This document shows positions 48,114 through 58,289 of a stretch of 64,000 nucleotides of DNA, piece after piece. The translations under genes and the position numbers were made by a program. The notes under the pieces are model-generated. The model saw nothing but the letters and a program-made list of their open reading frames with translations, was not told the DNA's origin and did no database searches. The stretch lies in contig JADLEL010000021.1 in NCBI GenBank assembly GCA_020846145.1, positions 23,378-87,377 on the forward strand, read 5' to 3'. Numbering within the stretch: position 1 is the first letter of the stretch; each line of letters starts with the position of its first letter. This DNA is from Pirellulales bacterium (GTDB lineage: Bacteria; Planctomycetota; Planctomycetia; Pirellulales; Thermoguttaceae).

Positions 48114-48866
48114 GTGTTTGTCGCCGCTACTAGCCGATGTTTTCCCGATTTGCCGCTGGAAGACGCCATGCACCGCCTGGTGGATTTGGAATACAGCTAC
48201 GTGGAACTAATGCTCCACGAGACCGGCGGGCACATCAAGCCGTCGGAGATTCTCGCCGATCTCGACCGCGCCGCGATGCTCTGCCGGCAGACGCATCGCA
48301 TGACCGTGGCGGCGTTCAGCGTCGATATGGAGACGCCCGACGAGGGGCTTTACTATCGCCAGTTCGCCGCCATCTGCAAATTGGCCAAGGCTTCGAAAGT
48401 CGTAACCTTGACGGTCCGCTCCTCCGAACTGGGCACGCCTTTCAACGCGGAAATCGAACGCTTGCGGGCCTTGGTGGCCCTGGCCACGAACGAGAGCGTC
48501 CGCGTGGGCCTGTTGACCGAGAGCGGCCGCATGACGCAAGATCCCGACACGGCCGTCGTTTTTTGCGACAACGTGAAGGGCCTGGGCATCACGCTCGATC
48601 CGAGCCATTACGTCTTCGGCCCGCAAGCCGGCGCGAATTACGAGCCGATGATGAAGCACGTCTATCACGTCCGCCTGCGGGACACCAACCAATCGAGCCT
48701 GCAAGTCCGCGTCGGCCAGGGGGAAGTCGAATACGGTCGATTGGTCAACCAACTCTCGAAATGCCGCTACGACCGCGCGCTGTGCGTCGATATCATTCCC
48801 CAGCCCGACATCGACCAAATGGCCGAAATGCGGAAAATGCGGCTGCTGCTCGAAAGTTTGCTGTAG
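48114..48866 (+). CDS. sugar phosphate isomerase/epimerase-like TIM barrel protein
   Basis: 250 residues from a GTG start preceded by AAGGAG seven bases upstream. LPLEDAMHRLVDLEYSYVEL, LTVRSSELGTPFNAEIERLR and LGITLDPSHYVFGPQAG fit the AP-endonuclease-2/xylose-isomerase-like fold; HVYHVRLRDTNQSSLQVRVG then QGEVEYGRLV carries metal-binding His/Asp/Glu positions. The substrate is unknown. A TAGAAT at about 48034, within the recombinase remnant, is suitably placed for a -10 element. Confidence 0.82.
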   Translation: MFVAATSRCFPDLPLEDAMHRLVDLEYSYVELMLHETGGHIKPSEILADLDRAAMLCRQTHRMTVAAFSVDMETPDEGLYYRQFAAICKLAKASKVVTLTVRSSELGTPFNAEIERLRALVALATNESVRVGLLTESGRMTQDPDTAVVFCDNVKGLGITLDPSHYVFGPQAGANYEPMMKHVYHVRLRDTNQSSLQVRVGQGEVEYGRLVNQLSKCRYDRALCVDIIPQPDIDQMAEMRKMRLLLESLL

Positions 48867-49113
48867 GATTGTCCTTAATCTGCAAAATTCCCGGCCCCAG
48901 GCGGCAATCCATCGATTAATCGGAGCCGACGGCGACGGCGCGATCGCGAGCACGGGCTAATCTTCCCCAATTTTTACCGGCCTATAACCCCGCCGGGGTA
49001 TAAGGCGCATCCGGAAAAGCTATTTTATTATGCTATATTTCATTGGAGAAGCATTCTAAGCTCCGCAAGGTTAATGGCGTGAAAAATAATTCGCTCCCGG
49101 AGGGGGGACCGCC
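48867..49113. other. intergenic region
   Basis: 247 bp with no gene. TATAACCCCGCCGGGGTATA (about 48982-49001) is a palindrome that could be a terminator or an operator before the receiver-like gene. Confidence 0.45.
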
Positions 49114-49506
49114 ATGAAATCGCGTTGGAACCAAGCACTGGTCGTAAGCAACAACATCGTGCATCGCACGATGTTGGAATTCAATTTGGCGAAGCACGGA
49201 TTCGTGGTGACCCTGGCCATGAATGCGAAAGAAGCCTTTCTTCTGGCCGAAAAGCATCATTTCGGCCTCGTCATCACCGACTTTCAAACGCCGCAAGGCG
49301 CGGGGGTCGATCTCGCGCGACAGCTTCGTTTTCTCGGGCCCTACGACGAAACGCCGCTCGTGCTGCTGGCCGACGAACGCGATGAACTCGATCTGGATTA
49401 TGTCCGCAACGAGTTGTGGATGCTCGTCATTCGCGAGCCGTGCAATCTGACCGAAGTCGTCGAGAAAATTGCCGCCTTCTACGCGCCGGAACAATCTGCC
49501 TGCTAG
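49114..49506 (+). CDS. single-domain response regulator receiver
   Basis: 130 residues with a CheY-like fold. NQALVVSNNIVHRTMLEFNL replaces the usual acidic-pair strand; the phosphoacceptor Asp is in FGLVITDFQTPQGAG (residue 55). The T/S switch region reads PLVLLADERDELD and the conserved Lys is replaced by Glu-Pro (VIREPCN). There is no output domain. The atypical acidic pocket suggests altered phosphorylation. GGAGGGGGG provides the ribosome-binding site. No kinase is adjacent. Confidence 0.82.
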   Translation: MKSRWNQALVVSNNIVHRTMLEFNLAKHGFVVTLAMNAKEAFLLAEKHHFGLVITDFQTPQGAGVDLARQLRFLGPYDETPLVLLADERDELDLDYVRNELWMLVIREPCNLTEVVEKIAAFYAPEQSAC

Positions 49507-49852
49507 GCAAGAAAACAAAAAACCTTCGCAGGCGGGGCAGGAACCTGCGAAGGCTCAGAGGCAAGGGCATTGCCCTTACGCTGATTGCATCTTATAAAAA
49601 CAAAAACGGATTGCAACCCCCATTTGGAATGTTTCTATCATCCCTAATATCTACAGATAATCGCAGTTTTTTCATCGGCAACGCATTGCAGCCTTCCCAA
49701 TCTTCGAGAGCCTCCCCGCTTCACGGCAGAATCATGAAATAAATTCCGAGGCAGAGGTTGTGAAAAAATGGGACTGGCTCCGAACCGAGATGCCGAAAAA
49801 CCGGAATATAATGGCTGACTTGAGGTGCCTGTCCCAATTTCCTCACAACCTC
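49507..49852. other. gene-free region with hairpin 49523-49553
   Basis: CCTTCGCAGG...CCTGCGAAGG forms a strong 10-bp stem, with an A-rich stretch on its left. That gives T-rich sequence after the stem on the minus strand, so it fits a leftward terminator (for mnmA, 300 bp away) better than one for the receiver gene. A second AAGGGCATTGCCCTT hairpin follows. The rest shows no coding signal. Confidence 0.55.
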
Positions 49853-51004
49853 TCACTCGATCCATCCACCCCCCAGAACACGATCATCCGCATAGCAGAC
49901 CGCGGCTTGTCCGGGGGCGACTGCCCGAACCGGTTCGGCAAAGCGGACGCGAAAGCGGTTCTCCGGCAGCGGCGTTACTTCCGCCGCAAAGGCTCGGCTG
50001 CGATATCGGATTTTAACGCGGCAATAAAAGGAATCGGATTCTTTTCGCGCCGCGCATTTTCCGGGTAGCTCGGTAGATGATCTCCGGCTTGGTTTTCCGA
50101 GCGATTCGGGCGGCAGAAGCCAGTTGGCGCGCGCGGCCGAAAGTTCGGGGCAGGTCAGCTCTTCCAGATCGCCCAGCACCACGCGGCGCGTCGCCGGTTC
50201 GATGCGCACGACGTAGCGCGGCTCGCCGAAAGCCAGCCCCAGGCCCTTCCGCTGGCCGACGGTGAACGCCTCGAAACCGGCATGATGACCCACCACTTCG
50301 CCCCCGGTGGTAACGAAGTCGCCGGCGGTGTCCGCGTTTCCGCGTTGCTCCTTCACGAAACGGGCGTGGTCCCGGTCGGGAATGAAGCAAATCTCCTGGC
50401 TGTCGGGCTTTTGCGCCACGCGGAGGCCCAAGTCTTCGGCCATGTTGCGGATTTCCTCCTTGCGATACTCGCCGATCGGAAACATCAGCCTGGGGAGCAA
50501 TGCGCGCTCGATGCCAAAGAGCACGTAGGACTGGTCTTTCGAATCGTCCGCGCCCCGGCAAAGCCCGATCCCGCCGTTTTCGGGGCCGAAATCGACCAGC
50601 CGCGCATAATGGCCGGTGGCGACGAATTCCGCTCCCACGCTATCGGCGTACTCGAAAAGCTTGCCGAATTTCAGCCAGGTATTGCAGACGATGCAGGGAT
50701 TCGGCGTGCGGCCGGCGGAGTATTCGGCCACGAAATAATCGATGATGCGGGTAAATTCCCGCTCGAAATTCAACGCGTAGAAGGGGATTTCGAGCATCTC
50801 GGCCACTCGGCGGGCGTCGGCCGCGTCGGCCGCGCTGCAACAGCCTTGCTTGGCCCGCACGGCGCTATCGGTCGCACAGCGTTCCTCGAATTCCCGACCG
50901 TGCCGCATGAAGACGCCGATCACCTCGTGCCCCGCCTTTTTCAGCAGCCGCGCCGCCACGCTGCTATCCACGCCGCCGGACATCGCCAACACGATTCGGG
51001 ACAT
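49853..51004 (-). CDS. mnmA: tRNA-specific 2-thiouridylase
   Basis: 383 residues from MSRIVLAMSGGVDSSVAARL; the longer upstream frame lacks homology. The PP-loop SGGVDSS binds ATP. FEREFTRIIDYFVAEYSAGR then TPNPCIVCN holds the first catalytic Cys; HYARLVDF, KDQSYVLFGIE and KPDSQEICFIPDRDHARFV follow, the last with the second Cys. It thiolates U34 of Lys, Glu and Gln tRNAs. It lies 43 bp downstream of the VanZ-like gene. Confidence 0.96.
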   Translation of the reverse strand: MSRIVLAMSGGVDSSVAARLLKKAGHEVIGVFMRHGREFEERCATDSAVRAKQGCCSAADAADARRVAEMLEIPFYALNFEREFTRIIDYFVAEYSAGRTPNPCIVCNTWLKFGKLFEYADSVGAEFVATGHYARLVDFGPENGGIGLCRGADDSKDQSYVLFGIERALLPRLMFPIGEYRKEEIRNMAEDLGLRVAQKPDSQEICFIPDRDHARFVKEQRGNADTAGDFVTTGGEVVGHHAGFEAFTVGQRKGLGLAFGEPRYVVRIEPATRRVVLGDLEELTCPELSAARANWLLPPESLGKPSRRSSTELPGKCAARKESDSFYCRVKIRYRSRAFAAEVTPLPENRFRVRFAEPVRAVAPGQAAVCYADDRVLGGGWIE

Positions 51005-51047
51005 GGGAGACTTCACCTTGAAATAGCAGACTTTTCCGGTTGGGAAG

Positions 51048-51443
51048 TTACTCGCACTCGATGGAGGCGCGTTCATTTTTCTTGCGCTGCCACGCATTCC
51101 ACTTCCGCTGAAAAAAACAATAAACGCCCGAGCCGGCCGATACGCCCAGTAGATTCTCGATAAAATCGAAGAGTTGGACCGTTCGGCCGGGCACGATAGC
51201 TTGCAGCGCTTCGGCGGCGAGGGCATAAACCGCCAAAAACATCATCAACGTCCAATGCGGCGGCTTGGGCCATCGCGTTGCATGAACCAAGACCGCCAAC
51301 AGGAAGAGCGTCGAAAAGTGGATGCCGATGTCCTCCAAGGGGGCCTTTTTCAGCCCCATCATCCCCGCCGGATCGGGCGAAAGCAGCAGCACCGTCAGCA
51401 ACGCAGCATAGCTCAAACAAACGAGTAAGCGGATGATGCGCAT
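51048..51443 (-). CDS. VanZ-like membrane protein
   Basis: 131 residues with about four hydrophobic helices: RLLVCLSYAALLTVLLLSPD, HFSTLFLLAVLVHATRW and MMFLAVYALAAEALQAIVPG. The PGRTVQLFDFIENLLGVSAG motif is typical of the VanZ family (AQxxxPGRxxxxxDxxxNxxG). The role is unknown outside vancomycin operons. The same orientation and short gap suggest co-transcription with mnmA. Confidence 0.85.
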   Translation of the reverse strand: MRIIRLLVCLSYAALLTVLLLSPDPAGMMGLKKAPLEDIGIHFSTLFLLAVLVHATRWPKPPHWTLMMFLAVYALAAEALQAIVPGRTVQLFDFIENLLGVSAGSGVYCFFQRKWNAWQRKKNERASIECE

Positions 51444-51699
51444 GGATTTTTAGTTCAAAGCGGGGGATCGGCTCCATTCTACGACGCCGCTTCGGGAAAC
51501 GCCCCCTTCCACGGTAGAACAGACGAAGCAGCACTCTCGGAGAAATCACACTATAATCTAATTTTTCGGCATGGGACAAGGTGCGGAATCCGCCGGGAAC
51601 CAAGTTTCCAATATCGATGCCGAAAACACAATATGACGCAACATCTTACTGGGGAAAGACTTGCGTTTTTTGTGATTTTTTCCGAACCGCCGCGAATCG

Positions 51700-51897
51700 A
51701 CTTGCGTAGAATACGGTGTAAGACAATTCGGTCCGAAACTCGTAAGGGAGAGCCATCATGCTTGATCCACCGACTGGCTGAGCGCGAGGGATGGAACGTC
51801 TCCATCCCTCGGAAGTCGTGTATCTTTATTCCCCCATAAACTTCCATTTGTAAGAAGCCCGCGTGTAAAAAAACGCGGGCTTCTTCGTTTCTTGTTT
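51700..51897 (+). ncRNA. candidate sRNA or leader with mini-ORF, hairpin and terminator
   Basis: A TAGAAT at about 51707 could be a -10 element. AAGGGAG (51744-51750) precedes a seven-codon ORF, MLDPPTG (51758-51781). Five bases later GAGGGATGGA/TCCATCCCTC forms a perfect 10-bp stem. AAGAAGCCCGCGT/ACGCGGGCTTCTT (51852-51885) forms a 13-bp stem followed by CGTTTCTTGTTTT, a good intrinsic terminator. The next gene starts about 400 bp later. This could be a free-standing small RNA or an attenuator-like leader; homologues are needed. Confidence 0.5.
51852..51897 (+). terminator. intrinsic terminator
   Basis: A 13-bp perfect stem (AAGAAGCCCGCGT with its inverse) and an 8-base A-rich loop are followed by a T-rich tail. 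It ends the candidate small transcript. Confidence 0.8.
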
Positions 51898-52016
51898 TGA
51901 ATCTGGCAAGAAACAAGCCCAAAAAAATTCCCGTTTTTCCGTTTTCCCCTCTCCCCGCATTACACAATAGATTACTACTTTCGGCTAAAATGTTAATGAA
52001 ATCGCATTCCTTCTCG

Positions 52017-52221
52017 GTAACCGTTCACAGGGGACTGTCCCGATTTTCGCGGCGAAAAAGATTATGGTGCTGTAAAAGTGCTTAATCGCCGCGAAAATGG
52101 GACTGTCCCCCTCGCGCCGCGGGAAGGGGACAGGTCCATGTTTTCGGCCTATCGTTTGTCCACGAAATACGTTTTCCCACCGAAAAATGGACCAGTCCCC
52201 GACCGGGGCGTGAACGCTTAC
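52017..52221. repeat. 205-bp double-hairpin element, copy 2
   Basis: Complete copy. Hairpin 1 is GGGGACTGTCCCGATTTTCG with GCGAAAATGGGACTGTCCCC; hairpin 2 is GGGGACAGGTCCATGTTTTC with GAAAAATGGACCAGTCCCC. It ends 65 bp before the oxidoreductase ATG. Confidence 0.92.
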
Positions 52222-52286
52222 CCTTCTCGAGACCGCGCGTCCGAATTTTTTATCTCAATAGCCTCGCAATTTTTGGTTGAACTAGC

Positions 52287-53948
52287 ATGATGTCTTCAAA
52301 ACGAGTTTTAATCGTCGGCGGCGTGGCGGGCGGGGCGTCCTGCGCGGCAAGGCTGCGGAGGATGGACGAACGGGCGGAGATCGTCATCTTCGAGCGCAGC
52401 GGCGACGTCTCGTTCGCCAATTGCGGACTGCCGTATTATCTCGGCAAGGTGATCGCCGAGCGTAAGCAATTGTTGCTGGCCACGCCCGAACGGTTTCGAG
52501 ACCTGTTTCGCGTCGAGGTCCGCACGCGGCACGAAGCGCTGGCGATCGATCGGGTGAACAAGTCCGTTCGGGTAAAGAACTTGCAGACCGCCGCGGAAAG
52601 CGACGAGCCTTATGATTTTCTCGTGCTGGCGCCGGGCGCCGCGCCGCTGCGGCCGCCGCTGCCCGGGATCGACCTGCCCGACGTGTTCACACTGCGGAAC
52701 CTCGACGACGCCGACTTCCTGGCCATAAAGCTGAGCCGATGCGAAGGCGGCCGCGCCGTCGTGGTGGGCGGGGGATTCATCGGGCTGGAAATGGTCGAAA
52801 ACCTCGTCCATCGCGGCATGAAAGTCACGCTGCTGGAGAAACTTGGTCAAATCATGCCGCCCGCCGATGCCGAAATGACCGCGCCCTTGGTCGAGGAACT
52901 CCGCCGGCGGGGCGTCGATCTGCACCTGAACTGCGGCGTAACGGGATTCGAGCAAGGCGCGAACGAGACCGTGGCCGTCGGCACCGAGAAAGGCCAGCGA
53001 TTCACCGCCGACATGGCGATTCTGGCTATCGGCGTGAGGCCCGACGTGAAACTGGCGAAAGACGCCGGATTGGAGATCGGCACGCTGGGCGGCATTCGCG
53101 TCGATGAGCGGATGCGGACCAACGATCCGGCGATTTACGCCGTCGGCGACGCGGTCGAGGTCGTCGATTTCGTTACCGGCCGGCCCGCGCTCGTCCCGCT
53201 GGCCGGCCCCGCCAATCGCCAAGGCCGGCTGGCCGCCGATGCCATCTGCGGCCGCGAAGTGCGCTTCCGCGGCAGCCAGGGAACTTCCATCGTAAGACTT
53301 TTCGACTGGAGTTTGGCCGCGACCGGGGCCTCGGAGAAAACGCTCCGCCGCTGCGGGATTCCCTTCGAGAAGAGCTACACGCATTCGCTCCATCATGCGG
53401 GCTATTATCCCGGCGCCGCGCGGATCTCGATGAAAATCCTCTTCGATCCGACGACCGGCCGCTTGCTGGGAGCGCAGGCGGTGGGCAAATTAGGCGTCGA
53501 TAAGCGCATCGACGTCCTCGCCGCGGCGATCCAAATGGGCGGGACGGTTTTCGACCTCGAGGAAACCGAACTCTGCTACGCCCCGCAATTCGGCAGCGCG
53601 AAAGACCCGGTGAACATCGCCGGATTCGTGGCGGGCAATATTCTCCGCGGCGACGTGGCGCCGGCCGATTGGTCGCAATGGAATGCGCTCGCCGCGAAGG
53701 GCGAAACGCCGTTCACGCTCGATGTCCGCCCCCCGGCCGCCGTCGCCGCGGACGCGATTCCCGGCACCGTCCGCATCCCCCTCGCCGAGCTTCGCGGGCG
53801 GCTCGGCGAACTTCCCCGCGACCGCGAAATCTGGGTGCATTGCGTCGTCGGCCAAACCTCCTACAACGCCGCGCGGCTGCTCGCCCAACATGGTTTCAAG
53901 GTTCGCAATCTTTCGGGCGGAATCACCACCTGCCGAATGGAACGATAG
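52287..53948 (+). CDS. CoA-disulfide reductase-like FAD/NAD(P)H enzyme with C-terminal rhodanese domain
   Basis: 553 residues. The dinucleotide fold RVLIVGGVAGGASCAARLRR binds FAD. The redox Cys is in FANCGLPYYLGKV (residue about 44). A second GxGxxG-like site (VVVGGGFIGLEMVENL) binds NAD(P)H, and YAVGDAVEV is the FAD-ribityl motif. Residues about 460-553 are a rhodanese domain with active Cys in HCVVGQTSYNAARLL. In related proteins the fusion reduces CoA disulfide or persulfide and polysulfide. The first ATG codons and AACTAGC upstream give a weak ribosome-binding site. Confidence 0.9.
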   Translation: MMSSKRVLIVGGVAGGASCAARLRRMDERAEIVIFERSGDVSFANCGLPYYLGKVIAERKQLLLATPERFRDLFRVEVRTRHEALAIDRVNKSVRVKNLQTAAESDEPYDFLVLAPGAAPLRPPLPGIDLPDVFTLRNLDDADFLAIKLSRCEGGRAVVVGGGFIGLEMVENLVHRGMKVTLLEKLGQIMPPADAEMTAPLVEELRRRGVDLHLNCGVTGFEQGANETVAVGTEKGQRFTADMAILAIGVRPDVKLAKDAGLEIGTLGGIRVDERMRTNDPAIYAVGDAVEVVDFVTGRPALVPLAGPANRQGRLAADAICGREVRFRGSQGTSIVRLFDWSLAATGASEKTLRRCGIPFEKSYTHSLHHAGYYPGAARISMKILFDPTTGRLLGAQAVGKLGVDKRIDVLAAAIQMGGTVFDLEETELCYAPQFGSAKDPVNIAGFVAGNILRGDVAPADWSQWNALAAKGETPFTLDVRPPAAVAADAIPGTVRIPLAELRGRLGELPRDREIWVHCVVGQTSYNAARLLAQHGFKVRNLSGGITTCRMER

Positions 53949-53993
53949 CGCGCGGAATTCGAAAAATTCTCCGCGTTCTCGTAATCATAAGCA

Positions 53994-54776
53994 TTACTCG
54001 CAGACCACGATCCACCCGTTCGCGCGGAAGCGGCCGAACCAATGCGGATGGCCGAGCGGGCGCTGGCGATCGACGCCGAGGGGGATCCATTCGCGGAAGC
54101 GGAATCCGGCGGCGCGCAATTCTTGCCGCAATTCGGACTGTTTGAAAGTGTGCAGGAACATTTGCGCGATGCCGTGGAAGGGGAAGAATTTATCGCCCGG
54201 CTCGACCGCGCGGTTTTTCATCCGCTCGAAAAAATGGTTTACGAGCCAGCGGCGCCCCAGCGGATCGAACAGGTTGAACCAATAGTTGTGGACGTGAACG
54301 ACGAACAATCCGCCGGGTTTGAGGATGCGGCGGGCGTGCTCGAGCACGCGGCGGCGGTTTTGCCGGCCACGGATCATCCCCAGCGTGCTGAAGAGGCAGA
54401 GGGCGTAATCGGCCGAACGGTCGCCGAGACAGCCAAGCTCCACGAGATTCGCTCGCACGCAGTGGATGGGCAGATTTTCCCGCCGGGCTTTTTCGGCGAC
54501 GATCGAAAGCATGTGCGGCGAAAGATCGACCGCCAGCCCGCGGTGCCCGTGCCGCGCCAACGCGACCACCGCCCGACCGGTGCCGCAGCCCAGATCGACC
54601 ACCAGGCCGGGCCGCCGAAAATGTTTCAAGAGCACCTGCTCGTCGAACTCGAAGAGCCGGTTCTCGGCGAAATAGTCATCGTATTCGCCGGCGATATGCT
54701 CCGCCTGGGTATATTCCCAGACACCGCCGGGAACCCCGTCGGGAAGCTGCCATTCGGGTGGTAATGAAGTGGACAA
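53994..54776 (-). CDS. class I SAM-dependent methyltransferase
   Basis: 260 residues. Motif I is LVVDLGCGTGRAVVALARHG, followed by GLAVDLSPHMLSI (acidic loop), ADYALCLFSTLGMIRG and LKPGGLFVVHVHNYWFN. It fits the methyltransf_25/11 group; the substrate is unknown. No partner gene is adjacent. It converges with the oxidoreductase gene, with 45 bp between their stops. Confidence 0.88.
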   Translation of the reverse strand: MSTSLPPEWQLPDGVPGGVWEYTQAEHIAGEYDDYFAENRLFEFDEQVLLKHFRRPGLVVDLGCGTGRAVVALARHGHRGLAVDLSPHMLSIVAEKARRENLPIHCVRANLVELGCLGDRSADYALCLFSTLGMIRGRQNRRRVLEHARRILKPGGLFVVHVHNYWFNLFDPLGRRWLVNHFFERMKNRAVEPGDKFFPFHGIAQMFLHTFKQSELRQELRAAGFRFREWIPLGVDRQRPLGHPHWFGRFRANGWIVVCE

Positions 54777-56115
<1,339 letters not shown>

Positions 56116-56456
56116 AGTCCGAGATCGATTGTCATCGTTCGATTTCAAAGCGTCCGTCCCGTTCCCCTTTCTCTTTGTGAGGAGGGGAGGGACGAGGGGA
56201 TCGTTGGCTGAAGAACGCCGGTTTCCGCGGTTTTGGAACAGGCTCTCGAAAAACTTCGACCGACCCGATTGCGCGGTGGATCGTCCCGACGCGCGAAAGC
56301 TTCAAAGATAAAAGCGGATGACCGCTTACGCATGAGAGGGCAATCTAGCCGGAGAGCAATCGAGAAATCCCCAACCACGCGCCCTTATTCGCAACGGTTT
56401 CAGAATCCGATCCCACCCACGCTGCCCCATTCGTGGGTTCGGCTGTTAATTTCGCA
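56116..56456. other. gene-free region
   Basis: 341 bp between the convergent gapA and a PEP-CTERM gene. No gene and no strong terminator with a T-tract was found; GAGGGGAGGGACGAGGGG is a simple purine run. Confidence 0.5.
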
Positions 56457-57278
56457 TTACCGGCCGCGTTTGCGGATCCAATAGAGTCCGCAACCCGCGA
56501 TGCCGCCCAAGCAGAGCAACGCGATCGAAGCCGGTTCGGGAACGACCGTAAGGACCTTGATTTTCGTGATGGTGAACGTGCCGCCGTTCGGTTGAACGGT
56601 AAAATTCCATTGGAACGCCCAACTTGCGTCGCCAATAAAGGGGCCGTTGGCGTTGTTCAACGTCGTCGTGCCTCCATCGTTAAGGTTATTGAGCAAAACC
56701 GGAACGAGCGCCGCTTGATGGTATTGCGGATGATTGTTCACCAGCGATTCCACCACGTTCACGCCGCCTCCCGATTGCTGTATCACGTAGTTGGGGGTGA
56801 GGAATTGCACCGTATCGAGGCCGTTGCTGAGATCGAAATCGCAGTATTGAAAAAACCGCAAGTTCATGGCCGAGGCGCTAGTGTTCGTGAACTTCAGTTG
56901 CTCCGTCAAGTCCGCCTGGCCCGATCCCGGCGCCATGCCGGTCAACCGAATGTCCACATCGACGTTCATGCCGCTTCCGTTGGTGTAATAGAGGACCGCC
57001 TCGGTGGGATCGATGATTTGGACGCCCGAACCGACGGGGGCCAAGGAGTCGAAGGAGTATTCGGGTCCCGTGTCCCCGATGCGATACCAGAACCATTGCT
57101 TCGCCAGGTAATCGATTCCGTCCACAGTCCATTGGTGAACTCCGACCTGGGTTGAAGTATCGATCTGTACCGTCGAGTTATTGCTCGCCAAATTGACGAT
57201 GCCCGCATGGACGAAAGCAGGCCCAAATCCGAGCAGGACGGCGAAAACCAATCCGATGCAAATAAGTGTGCGCGTCAT
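56457..57278 (-). CDS. PEP-CTERM exported protein
   Basis: 273 residues from MTRTLICIGLVFAVLLG; the 29-residue upstream extension is not needed. After signal peptide cleavage near VHAG the mature part is beta-rich (NLASNNSTVQIDTSTQVGVH, YSFDSLAPVGSGVQIIDPTE). The C-terminus VVPEPASIALLCLGGIAGCG then LYWIRKRGR is a full PEP-CTERM signal. It is a likely surface protein anchored or sorted by exosortase; the role is unknown. Confidence 0.9.
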   Translation of the reverse strand: MTRTLICIGLVFAVLLGFGPAFVHAGIVNLASNNSTVQIDTSTQVGVHQWTVDGIDYLAKQWFWYRIGDTGPEYSFDSLAPVGSGVQIIDPTEAVLYYTNGSGMNVDVDIRLTGMAPGSGQADLTEQLKFTNTSASAMNLRFFQYCDFDLSNGLDTVQFLTPNYVIQQSGGGVNVVESLVNNHPQYHQAALVPVLLNNLNDGGTTTLNNANGPFIGDASWAFQWNFTVQPNGGTFTITKIKVLTVVPEPASIALLCLGGIAGCGLYWIRKRGR

Positions 57279-57811
57279 TTTCGATCCCCCAAAGGAATGC
57301 GTAAACAAAAAAAGTACATTAACAAAACGATTAGCGAAAAAACGTTCCGCGCTCGTGGCGCGCAACCAATGTGCGACATGGAAAAGCGGCCAGGAGAAAA
57401 GAACCTAAGGACACACCGGAATACTGATACGGCACTCAAAGATGCGCCATAATTATTCGGGTGCTCTCGCCGCTACCTCATTCAACGCAGGAAAGATTTT
57501 ATCAAAGCACGTACATTGCCCTTCATCCAGTAATAAGGACAATATAGGAAGTTATTGAACCTTGTCAATCATTTTCTTGGCATACCCCCCCACATCCATC
57601 AAAAACCATCCCCTAGTGGGGAAAAATGTGGACGATTCGGGATTTTTCCAAATTTACTCCCCCACTATCGTGTGTTTGATGAAGCCATTTCAGAAGTGAA
57701 CTTGGTTCGTTTGACCGGGGCAAAGGGTATCCTTGCTCGTTATAACCCCCTAGCGGTAGGTTGCGTAAAGGGATAAAATCGTTTCTCGAAACTTCACGAG
57801 GGTATTTTCTT
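57279..57811. other. gene-free region upstream of PEP-CTERM gene
   Basis: 533 bp. AT-rich with a CCCCTAGTGGGG palindrome near 57612-57623. No gene is supportable. It should contain the promoter for the leftward PEP-CTERM gene and the upstream region of tRNA-Leu. Confidence 0.45.
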
Positions 57812-57895
57812 GGCCGAGTGGCGGAATGGCAGACGCTCGGGATTTAAAATCCCGTGTCCATAACGGACGTGCGGGTTCGAGTCCCGCCTCGGCTA
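57812..57895 (+). tRNA. tRNA-Leu (anticodon TAA)
   Basis: 84 nt with acceptor GGCCGAG/CTCGGCT (first pair G-U) and discriminator A. The anticodon stem CGGGA/TCCCG encloses the loop TTTAAAA with TAA. A type II variable arm (TGTCCATAACGGACG) is followed by GCGGGTTCGAGTCCCGC. No CCA is encoded. Confidence 0.94.
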
Positions 57896-58052
57896 CCTCT
57901 TATCTGGTTTGGACTTACGTCAATTTAGGGCAAGTCCTTTTTAAAACTCATGGGGGAAACCGGGTTCGATCCAACCTACCTCATCCAATGGGTTGAGATA
58001 CGGCTGATCGAGTTTCATCTCGATGCTGCCCGAATTGTCCTTGACTTGCTCC

Positions 58053-58143
58053 AGCCTTCTCGCCCGAAGCCAAGGTGAAATCGCCGAACTTGAGGGCCTT
58101 TTCGCGGACCAAAGTCATTAAGGCGGATTTGTCGTACTTGAGC
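58053..58143 (-). pseudogene. pyrE 5' remnant
   Basis: The minus-strand frame HPLKYDKSALMTLVREKALK FGDFTLASGEKA matches the N-terminus of orotate phosphoribosyltransferase (YDKSAL..REKALKFGDFTLASG). Homologous sequence then ends and an unrelated tail follows. No start codon remains. It is about 30 codons long and lies 45 bp from a truncated repeat element. Confidence 0.7.
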
Positions 58144-58187
58144 GGGTGGGGCTAGTGGTGAGAAATGAAAGCGAGCCGGGACGTCCT

Positions 58188-58289
58188 GTAACTGTTTGCA
58201 GGGGACTGTCCCGATTTTCGCGGCGCAATAGATTATGGTGTTATAAAAGTGCTTAATCGCCGCGAAAATGGGACTGTCCCCCTCGCGCC
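58188..58289. repeat. half copy of the double-hairpin element
   Basis: Only hairpin 1 is present: GGGGACTGTCCCGATTTTCG with GCGAAAATGGGACTGTCCCC. The sequence breaks at CTCGCGCCCCATC, exactly where hairpin 2 would start, so the two hairpins can occur independently. Confidence 0.88.

Larger units (their letters stand above)
51444..52016. other. gene-free region containing a candidate small RNA
   Basis: Between VanZ and the double-hairpin element there is no ordinary gene. 51700-51897 has the features of a short independent transcript and is listed separately. The first 250 bp and last 115 bp show nothing else. Confidence 0.5.

Noticed and set aside
57540..57720. Sigma-54 type promoter for the PEP-CTERM gene
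   Set aside because: A TGGCAT-like box is present but the matching TTGC element at the right spacing is not.
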